DNA of 13,479 bases from CAYLLT01 sp964591605 (GCA_964591605.1 CAZQEN010000207.1:1-13479), one strand, 5' to 3'. Shown: positions 1 to 6,838, numbered from the stretch's first letter. Notes: generated by a model from the letters alone, not told the origin. A program made the numbers and translations.

Positions 1-25
1 GCTCAGCGAAGCCGAAGCTGCCCAT
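1..25 (-). CDS. Possible start of a minus-strand gene running off the left edge (TatA-like N-terminus?)
   Basis: Reading the minus strand leftwards from an ATG at 25-23 gives the eight residues MGSFGFAE before the window ends. In the same frame an in-frame TGA lies 18 nt upstream of the ATG, so if a gene exists it starts here or very close by. A G-rich stretch (GGGCGGGG) precedes the ATG, but no clean Shine-Dalgarno sequence is visible. The peptide resembles the N-terminus of twin-arginine translocase TatA/TatB proteins, which often begin with a short Gly/Phe-rich segment followed by a Glu at the membrane entry. Three Tat-signal proteins lie nearby, which makes the idea attractive. Eight residues are far too few to prove it, and a chance open frame is equally possible. 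Confidence 0.17.
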
Positions 26-80
26 GCCACCCCGCCCAAGCTGTCACGGACCCCTGGATGCCCACCCTCCTGCATCGGCC

Positions 81-106
81 TTGACATCCGTGGCGGAGCG
101 GTCAAA
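81..106. promoter_or_regulatory. TTGAC/GTCAA inverted repeat upstream of the aminotransferase
   Basis: A perfect -35-like hexamer TTGACA lies at 81-86, about 70 nt before the aminotransferase start. The complementary GTCAA at 101-105 gives an inverted repeat with 15 nt between the arms. A -10 hexamer at normal spacing is poor (best is TCAAAG at 102-107, 15-nt spacer), so a sigma70-type promoter is not well supported. The inverted repeat could be a regulator-binding site. Five-base arms occur by chance fairly often. Confidence 0.25.
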
Positions 107-152
107 GTGAAGGCGTTGTGCAGCTCACTTCACCCCTGTCGGGAGCACACAT

Positions 153-1379
153 ATGAGCAAACTGGCAATTGATGGCGGCCCGCCGGTACACGACAACACG
201 GCGCGGCCCTGGCCGGGCTGGCCGCCGAACACCGAAGAGAGCTGGGCGCGTCAACAGACGGCTTTCCGCGAAATCTACCTGAGTGCGACGGAAGGACTGC
301 CCGGCCCGCGGGCCCGGCGCTTCGAGAAGGCCTACAGCACCTATCTGGGCACCCAGTACGGACTCATGACCACGTCGGGTACCAGCGCTCTGAAGCTGGC
401 GCTGGGCGGGGTGACCGACACCGACGGCCTGGGTGACAACGGCGAGTGCCTCATCCCCAACTACACGTTCATCGCCTCGATCACCGCGGCCCTCGAAATG
501 GGTTTCTCGGTGCGGATGGTGGACGTCGATCTCGAGAGCGGCTGCATGGACCCGGCGGCGACGGAGGCCGCAATCACGCCGCGCACGCGCGTGATCATGC
601 CGGTCGACATCCTCGGCCATCCGGCGGACATGGACGCACTCGTCGCCATCGCCCGCAAGCACAAACTGAAGGTCGTTGAAGACGCCTGCCAGGCGCACGG
701 CGCGGAGTACAAGGGCCGCAAGTGCGGAAGCCTCGGTGACGCCGGCTGCTTTTCCTTTCAGTCGACCAAGAACCTGACGAGCGGCGAGGGCGGCTTTGTC
801 GCGACTGACGACGTCGAGGTGTACAAACGCGCCCACGCGATCCACAACGTCGGACGGCCGCCCGAGGGCATGAGCTTCGACGAGCCCCACGTCGGCTACA
901 ACTACCGGCCCTCGGAGTACCTGGCCAGCCTCCTCGAGGAGCGCCTCAAGACGATGGATGCGGACATGGAGCGCCGCACGCGTGCGGCCGCGTACCTTGA
1001 TAAAGAGCTCAAGGGCATCACCGGCGTGCGCCCGGCCGTGATCCCGAACTGGGTCACGCGGCACGCCCGCCACCTGTACCTGATGCGCTATGAGCCCTCC
1101 GGGTTCGGCGGCAAGCCGCGCGATGAGTTCATCCGGGCCATGAACGCGGAGGGCATCCCGGTGTCCGCCGGTTACACCGGTCTGGTCTCCCGGTTCCCGG
1201 TCGCGCAGGCCGTCCGCAAGCGTCACCCGGAGCTGATCATCGAGCAGTCCTGCCCCAATACGGAGAAGCTCTGCAGCACGAGCCTGTGGCTCACGCAGAA
1301 CATCCTGCTGGCCGACGAGCGGACGCTGGCGGACATCCCCGAGGCGATCCGAAAACTTCAGAAGGCGTTTCACGCGTGA
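153..1379 (+). CDS. DegT/DnrJ/EryC1/StrS family PLP-dependent sugar aminotransferase
   Basis: This 408-residue protein is a fold-type I PLP aminotransferase of the DegT/DnrJ/EryC1/StrS family. The family normally transfers an amino group from glutamate or glutamine to a keto-sugar, often nucleotide-linked, or to a cyclitol, in the cytoplasm. Visible hallmarks are the phosphate-binding GTSAL at 76-80, the cofactor-contacting Asp in VVEDACQAHGA (Asp177), and the Schiff-base lysine in SFQSTKN (Lys206) followed by SGEGG. A GYNYRPSEYLASL motif (248-260) matches the family's G-x-N-Y-R segment. Length is normal for the family. The ATG has a GGGAG ribosome-binding site at 141-145 with a 7-nt spacer. 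The stop is 11 nt before the DUF1501 start, so the two are probably co-transcribed. No sugar-nucleotide pathway genes are adjacent, so the substrate is open. Family assignment is secure; the exact reaction is not. Confidence 0.93.
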   Translation: MSKLAIDGGPPVHDNTARPWPGWPPNTEESWARQQTAFREIYLSATEGLPGPRARRFEKAYSTYLGTQYGLMTTSGTSALKLALGGVTDTDGLGDNGECLIPNYTFIASITAALEMGFSVRMVDVDLESGCMDPAATEAAITPRTRVIMPVDILGHPADMDALVAIARKHKLKVVEDACQAHGAEYKGRKCGSLGDAGCFSFQSTKNLTSGEGGFVATDDVEVYKRAHAIHNVGRPPEGMSFDEPHVGYNYRPSEYLASLLEERLKTMDADMERRTRAAAYLDKELKGITGVRPAVIPNWVTRHARHLYLMRYEPSGFGGKPRDEFIRAMNAEGIPVSAGYTGLVSRFPVAQAVRKRHPELIIEQSCPNTEKLCSTSLWLTQNILLADERTLADIPEAIRKLQKAFHA

Positions 1380-1390
1380 GGGAGTGCACG

Positions 1391-2353
1391 ATGGCAACTG
1401 TCACTCGAGTCACCACGAGCCGCCGGCGGGTTTTACAGTCGGGCCTGGCCTGGGCGGCCGTCCCTTCGCTGGCTCGCGTGCTCGAAGCGGACGATGGGCC
1501 GCGTAGATCGTCGCGCACGCTCGTGCTGCTGCACCTCTCGGGCGGGAACGACGGGCTCAACACCATCGTCCCGTATCGCGATCCGCTGTATCACGAGCTG
1601 CGTCCGAGCCTGAGCGCTGTCGCGGGTCATGTGCTCGACATCGACGGGCGATTTGGCTTCCATCCCGCGTTTTCAGGGATGGCGCGGCTTTTTGAGGCGG
1701 GCCGCCTCGCCGTCGTTCACGGCGTTGGCTCCCCGCAGCCCGATTACTCGCATGTGGGTTCCTGCCGGATCTGGACGACGGGCGAAACCGACCCGGGCGC
1801 GGCCGGCGACTGGTGGGAGCGTGTGATCCCGACGGGCGCTGAGCCTCATGCGGCACTCTCGGTACCGCTGCCTCACCGACCCGGCGAAGCGCGACGTGTG
1901 TTGCGAGACACCCTGCGGCGGTTGAGGACGCCCGGATGCCCGCCGCTGATTCGGGCCCGGATCGGCGGATTCGACACCCACGAGCGCCAGCTCGACGCCC
2001 ACGCCTGCGTTCTGAGCGAGCTTGGAGATGCCCTGTTCGAGTTCCAGGCCGGGCTTGAGCAGTCCGGGCACGCCGATCGCGTCCTGCTCATGGCCTGGTC
2101 CGAGTTCGGCCGCCGCCCGGCCGAGAACGCGGCGGCGGGAACCGATCACGGCGCGGCCGGCCCGGTGTTCCTGATGGGGCGCGCGGTGAGCGGCGGGCTC
2201 TGGGGCGAGCCTCCCTCACTCGACGCGCTGGATGAATTCGGCAATTTGCAGGCCACCACCGACTTTCGGGACGTCTGCCGCACCCTGGCCGCGGACTGGC
2301 TGGGCCGCCCGATGCCGCACGGCCCCGCGGGGGCAGTGCTCAAGATCATCTGA
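1391..2353 (+). CDS. Short DUF1501-family protein with twin-arginine signal
   Basis: This 320-residue protein belongs to DUF1501, a family of uncharacterised exported proteins abundant in Planctomycetota and thought to share the alkaline-phosphatase-like fold. The N-terminus has a Tat-type signal (S-R-R-R-V-L-Q at 10-16, then a hydrophobic stretch to about 31). Family motifs follow in order: LHLSGGNDGLNTIVPYRDP (48-66), HGVGSPQPDYSHVGS (110-124), GGFDTH (192-197), SEFGRRPAEN (237-246), GTDHGAAGPVF (250-260) and TTDFRDV (289-295). The Asp/His pairs in FDTH and TDHG are the likely metal-binding positions. Between the W141 region and GGFDTH only about 50 residues remain, where typical members have well over 100, so a middle portion is missing without a frameshift. 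The start at 1391 is chosen for the GAGGGAG sequence at 1378-1384 and the Tat signal; an upstream in-frame ATG at 1286 lies inside the aminotransferase gene. Biochemical function is unknown. Confidence 0.9.
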   Translation: MATVTRVTTSRRRVLQSGLAWAAVPSLARVLEADDGPRRSSRTLVLLHLSGGNDGLNTIVPYRDPLYHELRPSLSAVAGHVLDIDGRFGFHPAFSGMARLFEAGRLAVVHGVGSPQPDYSHVGSCRIWTTGETDPGAAGDWWERVIPTGAEPHAALSVPLPHRPGEARRVLRDTLRRLRTPGCPPLIRARIGGFDTHERQLDAHACVLSELGDALFEFQAGLEQSGHADRVLLMAWSEFGRRPAENAAAGTDHGAAGPVFLMGRAVSGGLWGEPPSLDALDEFGNLQATTDFRDVCRTLAADWLGRPMPHGPAGAVLKII

Positions 2354-2386
2354 CAGCGTCTTGCGTGATTGCGCCCGGCATCAGGT

Positions 2387-2430
2387 GGGGGAACGACTCA
2401 ATCCGGACCACGTCACACTGCGCTTCCCCC
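2387..2430. repeat. Inverted repeat between convergent DUF1501 and lactonase genes
   Basis: GGGGGAA (2387-2393) and TTCCCCC (2424-2430) are perfect 7-bp complementary arms separated by 30 nt, within the 217-nt gap (2354-2570) between two convergent genes. They could form a weak stem that helps end transcription. The loop is long and no U-tract follows on either strand, so a terminator role is uncertain. Nothing else recognisable was seen in the gap. Confidence 0.25.
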
Positions 2431-2570
2431 GGCTGCAGTTCGGCGCCGCATCGATGACAACGCAGCAGGACGCTGACCCTGTGACGAGCTCCCCGGCAAG
2501 GATGCCCTCGCAGCTCACTCGACGGATCAGAGGACGGACCGGGTCGGATACCGCATGATGCAGACGGCGA

Positions 2571-3845
2571 CTATGGTCTCCTCTTCACGAGATCAAGGAA
2601 CACGATGATCGATGGATTGCCGACCGGGGTGTAATGGCCGGTGAACGAAAGGGCGCCGGTTGGGCGATCCACGCGGAAGACCGTGATGTGGTCGGCCCGC
2701 TGGTTGCAGCAGTAGAGGAACCGGCCGGTGGGGTCGAAGTTGAAGCTGCGCGGATAATCCCCGCGCGTCCACTCTTCACCGACGTACGTCAGCTCGCCGT
2801 CGGGGCCCACGGAGAAGATCCCGATGCTGTCGTGCAGCCGGTTCCCGGCATAAACAAACCGGCCGTCAGCCGACACGAGAATCCCTGAACAGAAGTTACT
2901 GCCTGCAAAACCAGGTGGCAGCGTGGAGATTGTCTGCCGCGGGGTCAACCGGCCGGTGGCGGCGTCGTAGTCGAAGAATGCGATGGTCGAGGCCTCCTCC
3001 TGAATGCAGTAGAACCACCGGCCGTTGGGGTGAAAATGAAAGTGGCGGGGCCCGTCTCCCGGAGGCAGATTGACGGCGGGCGGGTCGTTCGGGGTCAGAA
3101 GCCCTTTCTGATCGTCGAACTTCCAGACAAAGATCCGATCCAGTCCCAGGTCCGCATGCAGAGCGAAGCGTCCGGCGGCGTCGGCCTGGATCATGTGCGC
3201 GTGCGTGCGATCGTGTCCGCTGAAGGCGAAGCTGCCCGGTGGAGCATGGGTTGACCGGGTGGGGCCGATCTTTCCGGCATCGGTTTTGACATCGCTGGCC
3301 GCGGCGAGACGGCCGTCGGGAAGAACGGGCAGCACCGCGACGGAGCCTCCGAAGTAGTTGGCTACGAGCAGGAATCGCCCGGACGGATGGACGCTCACAT
3401 GGGTGGGGCCGGCGCCTCCGGAACCCACGGTGTTGAGCAACTCTGGTTTGCCGTCTGCTCGATCGATCGCGAAGGCACTGATCGTGCCTTCCCTGGCAGG
3501 GCCAAGCTGGTCCGTCTCGTTGGCGGAATAGAGGCGGGTTCCCGACGTGTTCAAGGCCAGGCAGCTCGGGCTGCTGCCCATCTCATGGATGCCCGCGAGT
3601 GTCATCGCCCCGGTGGTGCGATTCACCTGAAAGATGTGAATGCCGCGGCCATTGCCGGGCGGCCGATCCACCTGGGTGGGGAGCACGTCGCGCAGGGGAG
3701 AACTGAACGTGCCGACATAGGCGACCAGGGGTCCGGCGGGCGGTTCCGTCTGCGCTTCGAGGAGGCTCTCCATCATCGGTGCTGCTCCTGCCCATGCGAG
3801 GGAACTGATCAAGAACGAACGTCGAGAACCGGCAAATCCGGCCAT
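2571..3845 (-). CDS. Tat-exported lactonase-family (7-bladed beta-propeller) protein
   Basis: This 424-residue protein belongs to the YkgB/Pgl-type lactonase family (Pfam Lactonase, a seven-bladed beta-propeller), whose E. coli member hydrolyses 6-phosphogluconolactone and whose fungal relatives cycloisomerise or hydrolyse lactones. Blade motifs recur along the sequence: GPTHVSVHPSGRFLLVANYF (146-165), DRTHAHMIQADAAGRF (212-227), GPRHFHFHPNGRWFYC (265-280) and YPRSFNFDPTGRFLYCCN (364-381). The conserved Arg/His/Glu region is present (RHFHFHP, then IQEE). The N-terminus carries a Tat signal, SRRSFLI at 7-13 followed by a hydrophobic Ala-rich stretch. Export argues against a role in the cytoplasmic pentose-phosphate pathway and for an extracytoplasmic sugar-lactone substrate (inference). 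The ATG is preceded on its strand by GGGAGGG with about a 10-nt spacer. It is divergent from the aldo/keto reductase and convergent with DUF1501. Confidence 0.9.
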   Translation of the reverse strand: MAGFAGSRRSFLISSLAWAGAAPMMESLLEAQTEPPAGPLVAYVGTFSSPLRDVLPTQVDRPPGNGRGIHIFQVNRTTGAMTLAGIHEMGSSPSCLALNTSGTRLYSANETDQLGPAREGTISAFAIDRADGKPELLNTVGSGGAGPTHVSVHPSGRFLLVANYFGGSVAVLPVLPDGRLAAASDVKTDAGKIGPTRSTHAPPGSFAFSGHDRTHAHMIQADAAGRFALHADLGLDRIFVWKFDDQKGLLTPNDPPAVNLPPGDGPRHFHFHPNGRWFYCIQEEASTIAFFDYDAATGRLTPRQTISTLPPGFAGSNFCSGILVSADGRFVYAGNRLHDSIGIFSVGPDGELTYVGEEWTRGDYPRSFNFDPTGRFLYCCNQRADHITVFRVDRPTGALSFTGHYTPVGNPSIIVFLDLVKRRP

Positions 3846-3910
3846 GGTGGAGTGACCCTCCCTGCCTGGGGCGGCGGCCCGAAGACTCAGAGCATGTGCG
3901 AGCAGCCGTC

Positions 3911-3946
3911 GAACCCGCAGAGCCCCGACCCTCAGGGAGGGGGTTC
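3911..3946. repeat. Nested GC-rich palindrome, possible dispersed repeat element
   Basis: GAACCC (3911-3916) and GGGTTC (3941-3946) are perfect 6-bp arms enclosing a smaller palindrome CCCT-C-AGGG (3929-3937) plus a run of G residues. Translated, the element reads PRPSGRG on one strand and NPLPEGRG on the other, peptides typical of GC-rich intergenic palindromes repeated across some bacterial genomes. On the minus strand it lies in the likely 5' leader of the lactonase gene. Whether it recurs in this genome cannot be judged from one copy. Confidence 0.4.
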
Positions 3947-4205
3947 TTCGGCGTGATCGCAGACCGCTTCCTCACGATCGTGGCTCTGATCGGGCTTCTC
4001 GCACACGCTCTCCGCGGATCTGTCGCCTGCGGCGCGATTTCAACAGCCTATGCCGAGCGGGGGCCATGTCGCAATCAGTCGAGGCGTCAGCTCATCCGTT
4101 CAAGCGGCATCTGGAGCCTCCGGATCATCGGGTGTCGCGACTGCCTCTCGGCGGCATCCCCGTCTGTGCGCGGTCGGGGGTGGCCGTGGGGCAGGGCGTT
4201 GCGCG

Positions 4206-4262
4206 CGTTGACCAGAACGGGCGGGATTGTAGACTGAATCGTCAACGGGCACGCGGTTAACC
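4206..4262. promoter_or_regulatory. Operator candidate: CGTTGAC...GTCAACG inverted repeat and GGTTAACC palindrome
   Basis: CGTTGAC (4206-4212) and GTCAACG (4241-4247) are perfect 7-bp inverted arms 28 nt apart. The left arm overlaps the proposed -35 and the right arm sits at the expected transcription start. Just downstream is the perfect 8-bp palindrome GGTTAACC (4255-4262). Placement around the promoter suits a repressor site. No regulator gene is adjacent, so this is a pattern-based guess. Confidence 0.35.
4208..4235 (+). promoter_or_regulatory. Candidate sigma70-type promoter for the aldo/keto reductase gene
   Basis: TTGACC (4208-4213, 5 of 6 consensus bases) and TAGACT (4230-4235, 4 of 6) are separated by 16 nt. 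The predicted start near 4242 would leave a leader of about 65 nt before the ATG at 4307. It is the best promoter-like pair seen in this intergenic region. Confidence 0.4.
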
Positions 4263-4306
4263 AGCCGTTTCCCAGCGCAGATCCTGAAGGCGAAAGGACT
4301 CCAGCC

Positions 4307-5530
4307 ATGCGTAACGATGAGCAGAACCTGTCTCGGCGAGATCTCATGCGCCTCGGAGCGACGGGTGCGGCCGCCGCCAGTCTGGTGAGCCTGCCGGTGA
4401 TCGCAGCCGACAAACCCGCCCCGGCCAGGCTGCCCAGACGGCGCTGCGGCCGGACCGGGTTCCAGATCGGCTTCGTGGTCGGTGCGTCCGACTGGCCCAA
4501 GGAGATTCTTCCGAAGGCGGTGGAGCTCGGAGTCAACTACTGGCACAAGGCGCAGAAGTGGACCGCCGAAACCATGCCCGCCGCCCTCAAGCGTCAGCCG
4601 CGGGAGTCCTATTACCTCGAGTGCGTGGTGGACCGGGTGGACGGGGACCACATGCGCGGCCGCATTGATGAAGAGCGGCACTACCAGTTCGTCAAGAAGT
4701 GCATCAAAGAGTCCGGCCTGGGGTATTACGACGTCTTCAAGTTCCACTTCGGTTATCACTCGATCGATGAGGCGAAAAAGAACCTCGGCATGGTCCGCGC
4801 GTTCGAGCGTCTCAAGAAAGAAGGGCTGGTCAAGCACCTGGCCATCTCGCAGCATCACTACAACTCGATCGGCGGCGACATGGCCTGGGAGATCATGGCG
4901 TATCTCGCAGACCACCTGCCCTACGAGGCCACCCAGTTCTTCTACACGTACGGGGATCGCAAGGAGGTCCACGAGTGGATCGATCTGGCCAAAAAGAAGG
5001 ACATCGGCACCATCGCCATGAAGACGATGGGCGGCGTGGGGCGGGCCGCCCAGGATCAGAAGTTCCAGAAGCTGCTGGGCGAGCCGAAGTTCAAGGGGAG
5101 CACCCCCGCATCGGCCATGGTCAAGTGGCTGGGCTCGAATCCGAATCTCACTGCGGCCGTCATCGCCACCAACACATTCGAACAGTTTGAAGAGAACCTG
5201 GGCGCCGCCACCCGGCTGGCCCTGGGCCCGCACGACCGTGCGACGCTCGGCCTGCTGGCCGGCTACAACAGGGGGCTCACCTGCCTGCTGTGTTCCCAGT
5301 GCGTCTCCAAGTGCCCGGAGCACATCGGAATCGCCGACATCCTGCGCTACGAGCGCTATGCCGTGGATTACCGCGACCTCGACCGGGCACGCAGCGAATA
5401 TGCCGCCCTGACCCGCAACGGCACGTCCTGCGTGAGCTGCGGCGACTGCCTGCCCGCCTGTTCGCAGGGCATCGACATTGCCGCGAGGCTGAAAGAAGTG
5501 CATCGCCTGCTCGACCCGACGGCGCTGTAG
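4307..5530 (+). CDS. Tat-exported aldo/keto reductase-like protein with C-terminal 2x[4Fe-4S] ferredoxin domain
   Basis: This 407-residue protein has three parts. A Tat signal (LSRRDLM at 8-14, then an Ala-rich hydrophobic stretch to about 34) predicts export of the folded, cofactor-loaded protein. Residues about 43-310 match the aldo/keto reductase TIM barrel (CGRTG at 47-51, the GVNYW strand at 75-79, KEGLVKHLAIS at 171-181, IGTIAMKTMGG at 233-243). The tail carries two ferredoxin-type motifs, Cys326-x2-Cys329-x2-Cys332-x3-Cys336-Pro and Cys375-x2-Cys378-x2-Cys381-x3-Cys385, enough for two [4Fe-4S] clusters. The usual AKR tetrad is largely absent: the GxNxxDTA aspartate is His80, the tyrosine position is Trp85 and the lysine strand reads YLECVV (Cys106), while the histidine of FKFHFG (His147) is kept. 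Classical NADPH-dependent carbonyl reduction is therefore doubtful, and cluster-mediated electron transfer is more likely (inference). A GAAAGGA ribosome-binding site precedes the ATG. Confidence 0.92.
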   Translation: MRNDEQNLSRRDLMRLGATGAAAASLVSLPVIAADKPAPARLPRRRCGRTGFQIGFVVGASDWPKEILPKAVELGVNYWHKAQKWTAETMPAALKRQPRESYYLECVVDRVDGDHMRGRIDEERHYQFVKKCIKESGLGYYDVFKFHFGYHSIDEAKKNLGMVRAFERLKKEGLVKHLAISQHHYNSIGGDMAWEIMAYLADHLPYEATQFFYTYGDRKEVHEWIDLAKKKDIGTIAMKTMGGVGRAAQDQKFQKLLGEPKFKGSTPASAMVKWLGSNPNLTAAVIATNTFEQFEENLGAATRLALGPHDRATLGLLAGYNRGLTCLLCSQCVSKCPEHIGIADILRYERYAVDYRDLDRARSEYAALTRNGTSCVSCGDCLPACSQGIDIAARLKEVHRLLDPTAL

Positions 5531-5546
5531 GCCGTCAATGCGGCCT
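5529..5546 (+). terminator. Hairpin at the end of the aldo/keto reductase gene
   Basis: AGGCCG (5529-5534) pairs perfectly with CGGCCT (5541-5546) around a 6-nt loop and overlaps the stop codon. No T-run follows, so it may be a weak or factor-dependent terminator, or a stabilising 3' stem, before the SGNH gene about 90 nt downstream. Confidence 0.35.
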
Positions 5547-5622
5547 GTCTGGAGATGCGTGTTCCACTCCGCGCATTCCCGCTTCCTGGAAAGTCTTGGG
5601 CGGCCCCGGCGGTCAGGGGAAC

Positions 5623-5672
5623 GGAGGCTCTGCAACATGCGATATCGAATCGAAACGCCAGGAGTCTGCGTG
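5623..5672 (+). promoter_or_regulatory. Two alternative ribosome-binding sites deciding the SGNH hydrolase start
   Basis: GGAGG at 5623-5627 lies 9 nt before an ATG at 5637. A second site, AGGAG ending at 5664, lies 5 nt before an in-frame GTG at 5670. Both are credible. The GTG start gives the tidier signal peptide (MKTALAFIVLATLVG), and the ATG start has the stronger codon. Confidence 0.45.
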
Positions 5673-6824
5673 AAAACAGCCCTGGCCTTCATTGTGCTGG
5701 CAACGCTGGTCGGCCCGCGGCGGGATGGTGTCCGGGCCGCTCTGCTTGATCGGGCGGGTCTCTGGCTGACCGCCCTGCGCGGGGACATCAGCGGGTCAGT
5801 CCAGGTGGCGGCGAGCCCGGCCAGCAGAGAGGAAGGCAGCGACCTGGTCTGGTACGACGCCCGCGAGCTGACCATCGAGGGCAAGGGCTGGACGGAGACG
5901 AAGGGCTTCTTCGAAAGGCTGCCCGCCCGGGCGGAGGGAAAGGCGACGCCCAACGTGTGGGGCCTCAGCAAGCATACGGCGGGCATGGCGGTGCGCTTCG
6001 TGACTGACTCGCCGCAGATTCAGGCCGCCTGGGACGGCGGGGCGGCCATGGAGCACATGGCCGCCACCGGCAACAGCGGTCTGGATCTCTATCGACGCAC
6101 CGACGACGGCTGGGAGTTCTGCGGCGTGGGCCGACCACAAACAAAGCGGACCGTCGCCCGGCTGGCGGCGGGGCTGAAACTCGAGAAGACCGAGTACCTG
6201 CTCTATCTGCCGCTCTACCATGCCGTGACGCAGTTGAAGATCGGCATTGAGCCGAAGGCGACGATCGCCCCGGCCCCGCCTCGCCCCGCATCCGCCTCGC
6301 GGCCGATCGTCTTCTACGGCACGTCCATAACCCAGGGCGGCTGCGCCAGCCGCGCGGGCATGTGCCACGCGGCGATCCTGGGCCGCTGGCTGAATCGCGA
6401 GGTGATCAATCTGGGTTTCTCCGGATCGGGCAAAATGGAGCCGGCGATGGCGGAACTGCTCGGCGAACTGGACGCGGCGATGTTCGTGCTCGAAACGCTG
6501 CCGAACATGACACCCGATATGGTCCGCGATCGCGTGGAGCCGTTCGTGACTCTCCTGCGCAAGGCCCGTCCGCACACGCCGATCGTGCTGGTCGAAAGCC
6601 CGCTGGGCGGCCCAGCCAATCCCAACAACCAGGCCCTCCGCCGCGCCTTCGACAACCTCACAGCGCAGGGCGTGCCTCACCTGCACTACCTGCCCGGCAA
6701 AGAGCAGCTCGCCGGCCCTGAGAACGGCACCGTCGACGGCGTTCACCCCACCGACCTGGGGTTCTACCGGATGGCAACGGCGTATCGGCCGCTTCTGGAG
6801 AGTGTGCTGTCAGAAACGCGATAG
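5637..6824 (+). CDS. Secreted SGNH/GDSL hydrolase with N-terminal GxDLY domain
   Basis: This is a probable extracytoplasmic esterase or acyl hydrolase, 395 residues from the ATG or 384 from the in-frame GTG at 5670. Counted from the ATG, a hydrophobic signal lies at about 12-26. An N-terminal beta-rich domain contains the GLDLY motif (148-152) that names the GxDLY domain. The catalytic SGNH domain then shows block I FYGTSITQGG with nucleophile Ser230, block II NLGFSGSGKM, block III ETLPNM with Asn290, and block V DGVHPTDLGF with Asp367 and His370. All four canonical residues are present. Related proteins include carbohydrate acetyl-esterases, so removal of acetyl or other acyl groups from polysaccharides is plausible but not shown. 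It follows the aldo/keto reductase on the same strand with a 106-nt gap containing a hairpin, so co-transcription is uncertain. It converges on the nucleoside hydrolase. Confidence 0.9.
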   Translation: MRYRIETPGVCVKTALAFIVLATLVGPRRDGVRAALLDRAGLWLTALRGDISGSVQVAASPASREEGSDLVWYDARELTIEGKGWTETKGFFERLPARAEGKATPNVWGLSKHTAGMAVRFVTDSPQIQAAWDGGAAMEHMAATGNSGLDLYRRTDDGWEFCGVGRPQTKRTVARLAAGLKLEKTEYLLYLPLYHAVTQLKIGIEPKATIAPAPPRPASASRPIVFYGTSITQGGCASRAGMCHAAILGRWLNREVINLGFSGSGKMEPAMAELLGELDAAMFVLETLPNMTPDMVRDRVEPFVTLLRKARPHTPIVLVESPLGGPANPNNQALRRAFDNLTAQGVPHLHYLPGKEQLAGPENGTVDGVHPTDLGFYRMATAYRPLLESVLSETR

Positions 6825-6838
6825 CCCGCGTGCATCTC

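Larger units (their letters stand above)
3846..4306. other. 461-nt divergent intergenic region
   Basis: This gap separates the lactonase start (minus) from the aldo/keto reductase start (plus). It holds a nested palindrome (3911-3946), a promoter candidate (4208-4235) within a 7-bp inverted repeat, and the 8-bp palindrome GGTTAACC (4255-4262). A 113-codon open frame at 3896-4237 (plus) exists, but it has no ribosome-binding site, is rich in Arg, Gly and Cys, and matches no family I recognise, so it is not called as a gene. Confidence 0.6.

Noticed and set aside
1286..1390. 35-codon N-terminal extension of the DUF1501 gene
   Set aside because: It lies inside the aminotransferase gene in another frame, would bury the Tat signal, and the ATG at 1391 has a good ribosome-binding site.
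102..1397. 431-codon minus-strand open frame antisense to the aminotransferase
   Set aside because: Composition is typical of a shadow frame, with no recognisable domain. The plus strand carries a complete PLP aminotransferase.
2354..2570. Possible small gene in the gap after DUF1501
   Set aside because: The only open frame (2232-2558) begins inside DUF1501 in another frame and lacks a ribosome-binding site or recognisable sequence.
3896..4237. 113-codon plus-strand frame with a hydrophobic segment in the divergent intergenic region
   Set aside because: No ribosome-binding site, starts within the palindromic repeat, biased Arg/Gly/Cys composition and no recognised family. It also overlaps the promoter candidate for the next gene.
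4100..5986. 628-codon minus-strand open frame antisense to the aldo/keto reductase and SGNH genes
   Set aside because: It mirrors the GC-rich third positions of two clearly recognisable plus-strand genes, shows no family motif and has an Arg/Gly/His/Pro-rich composition.
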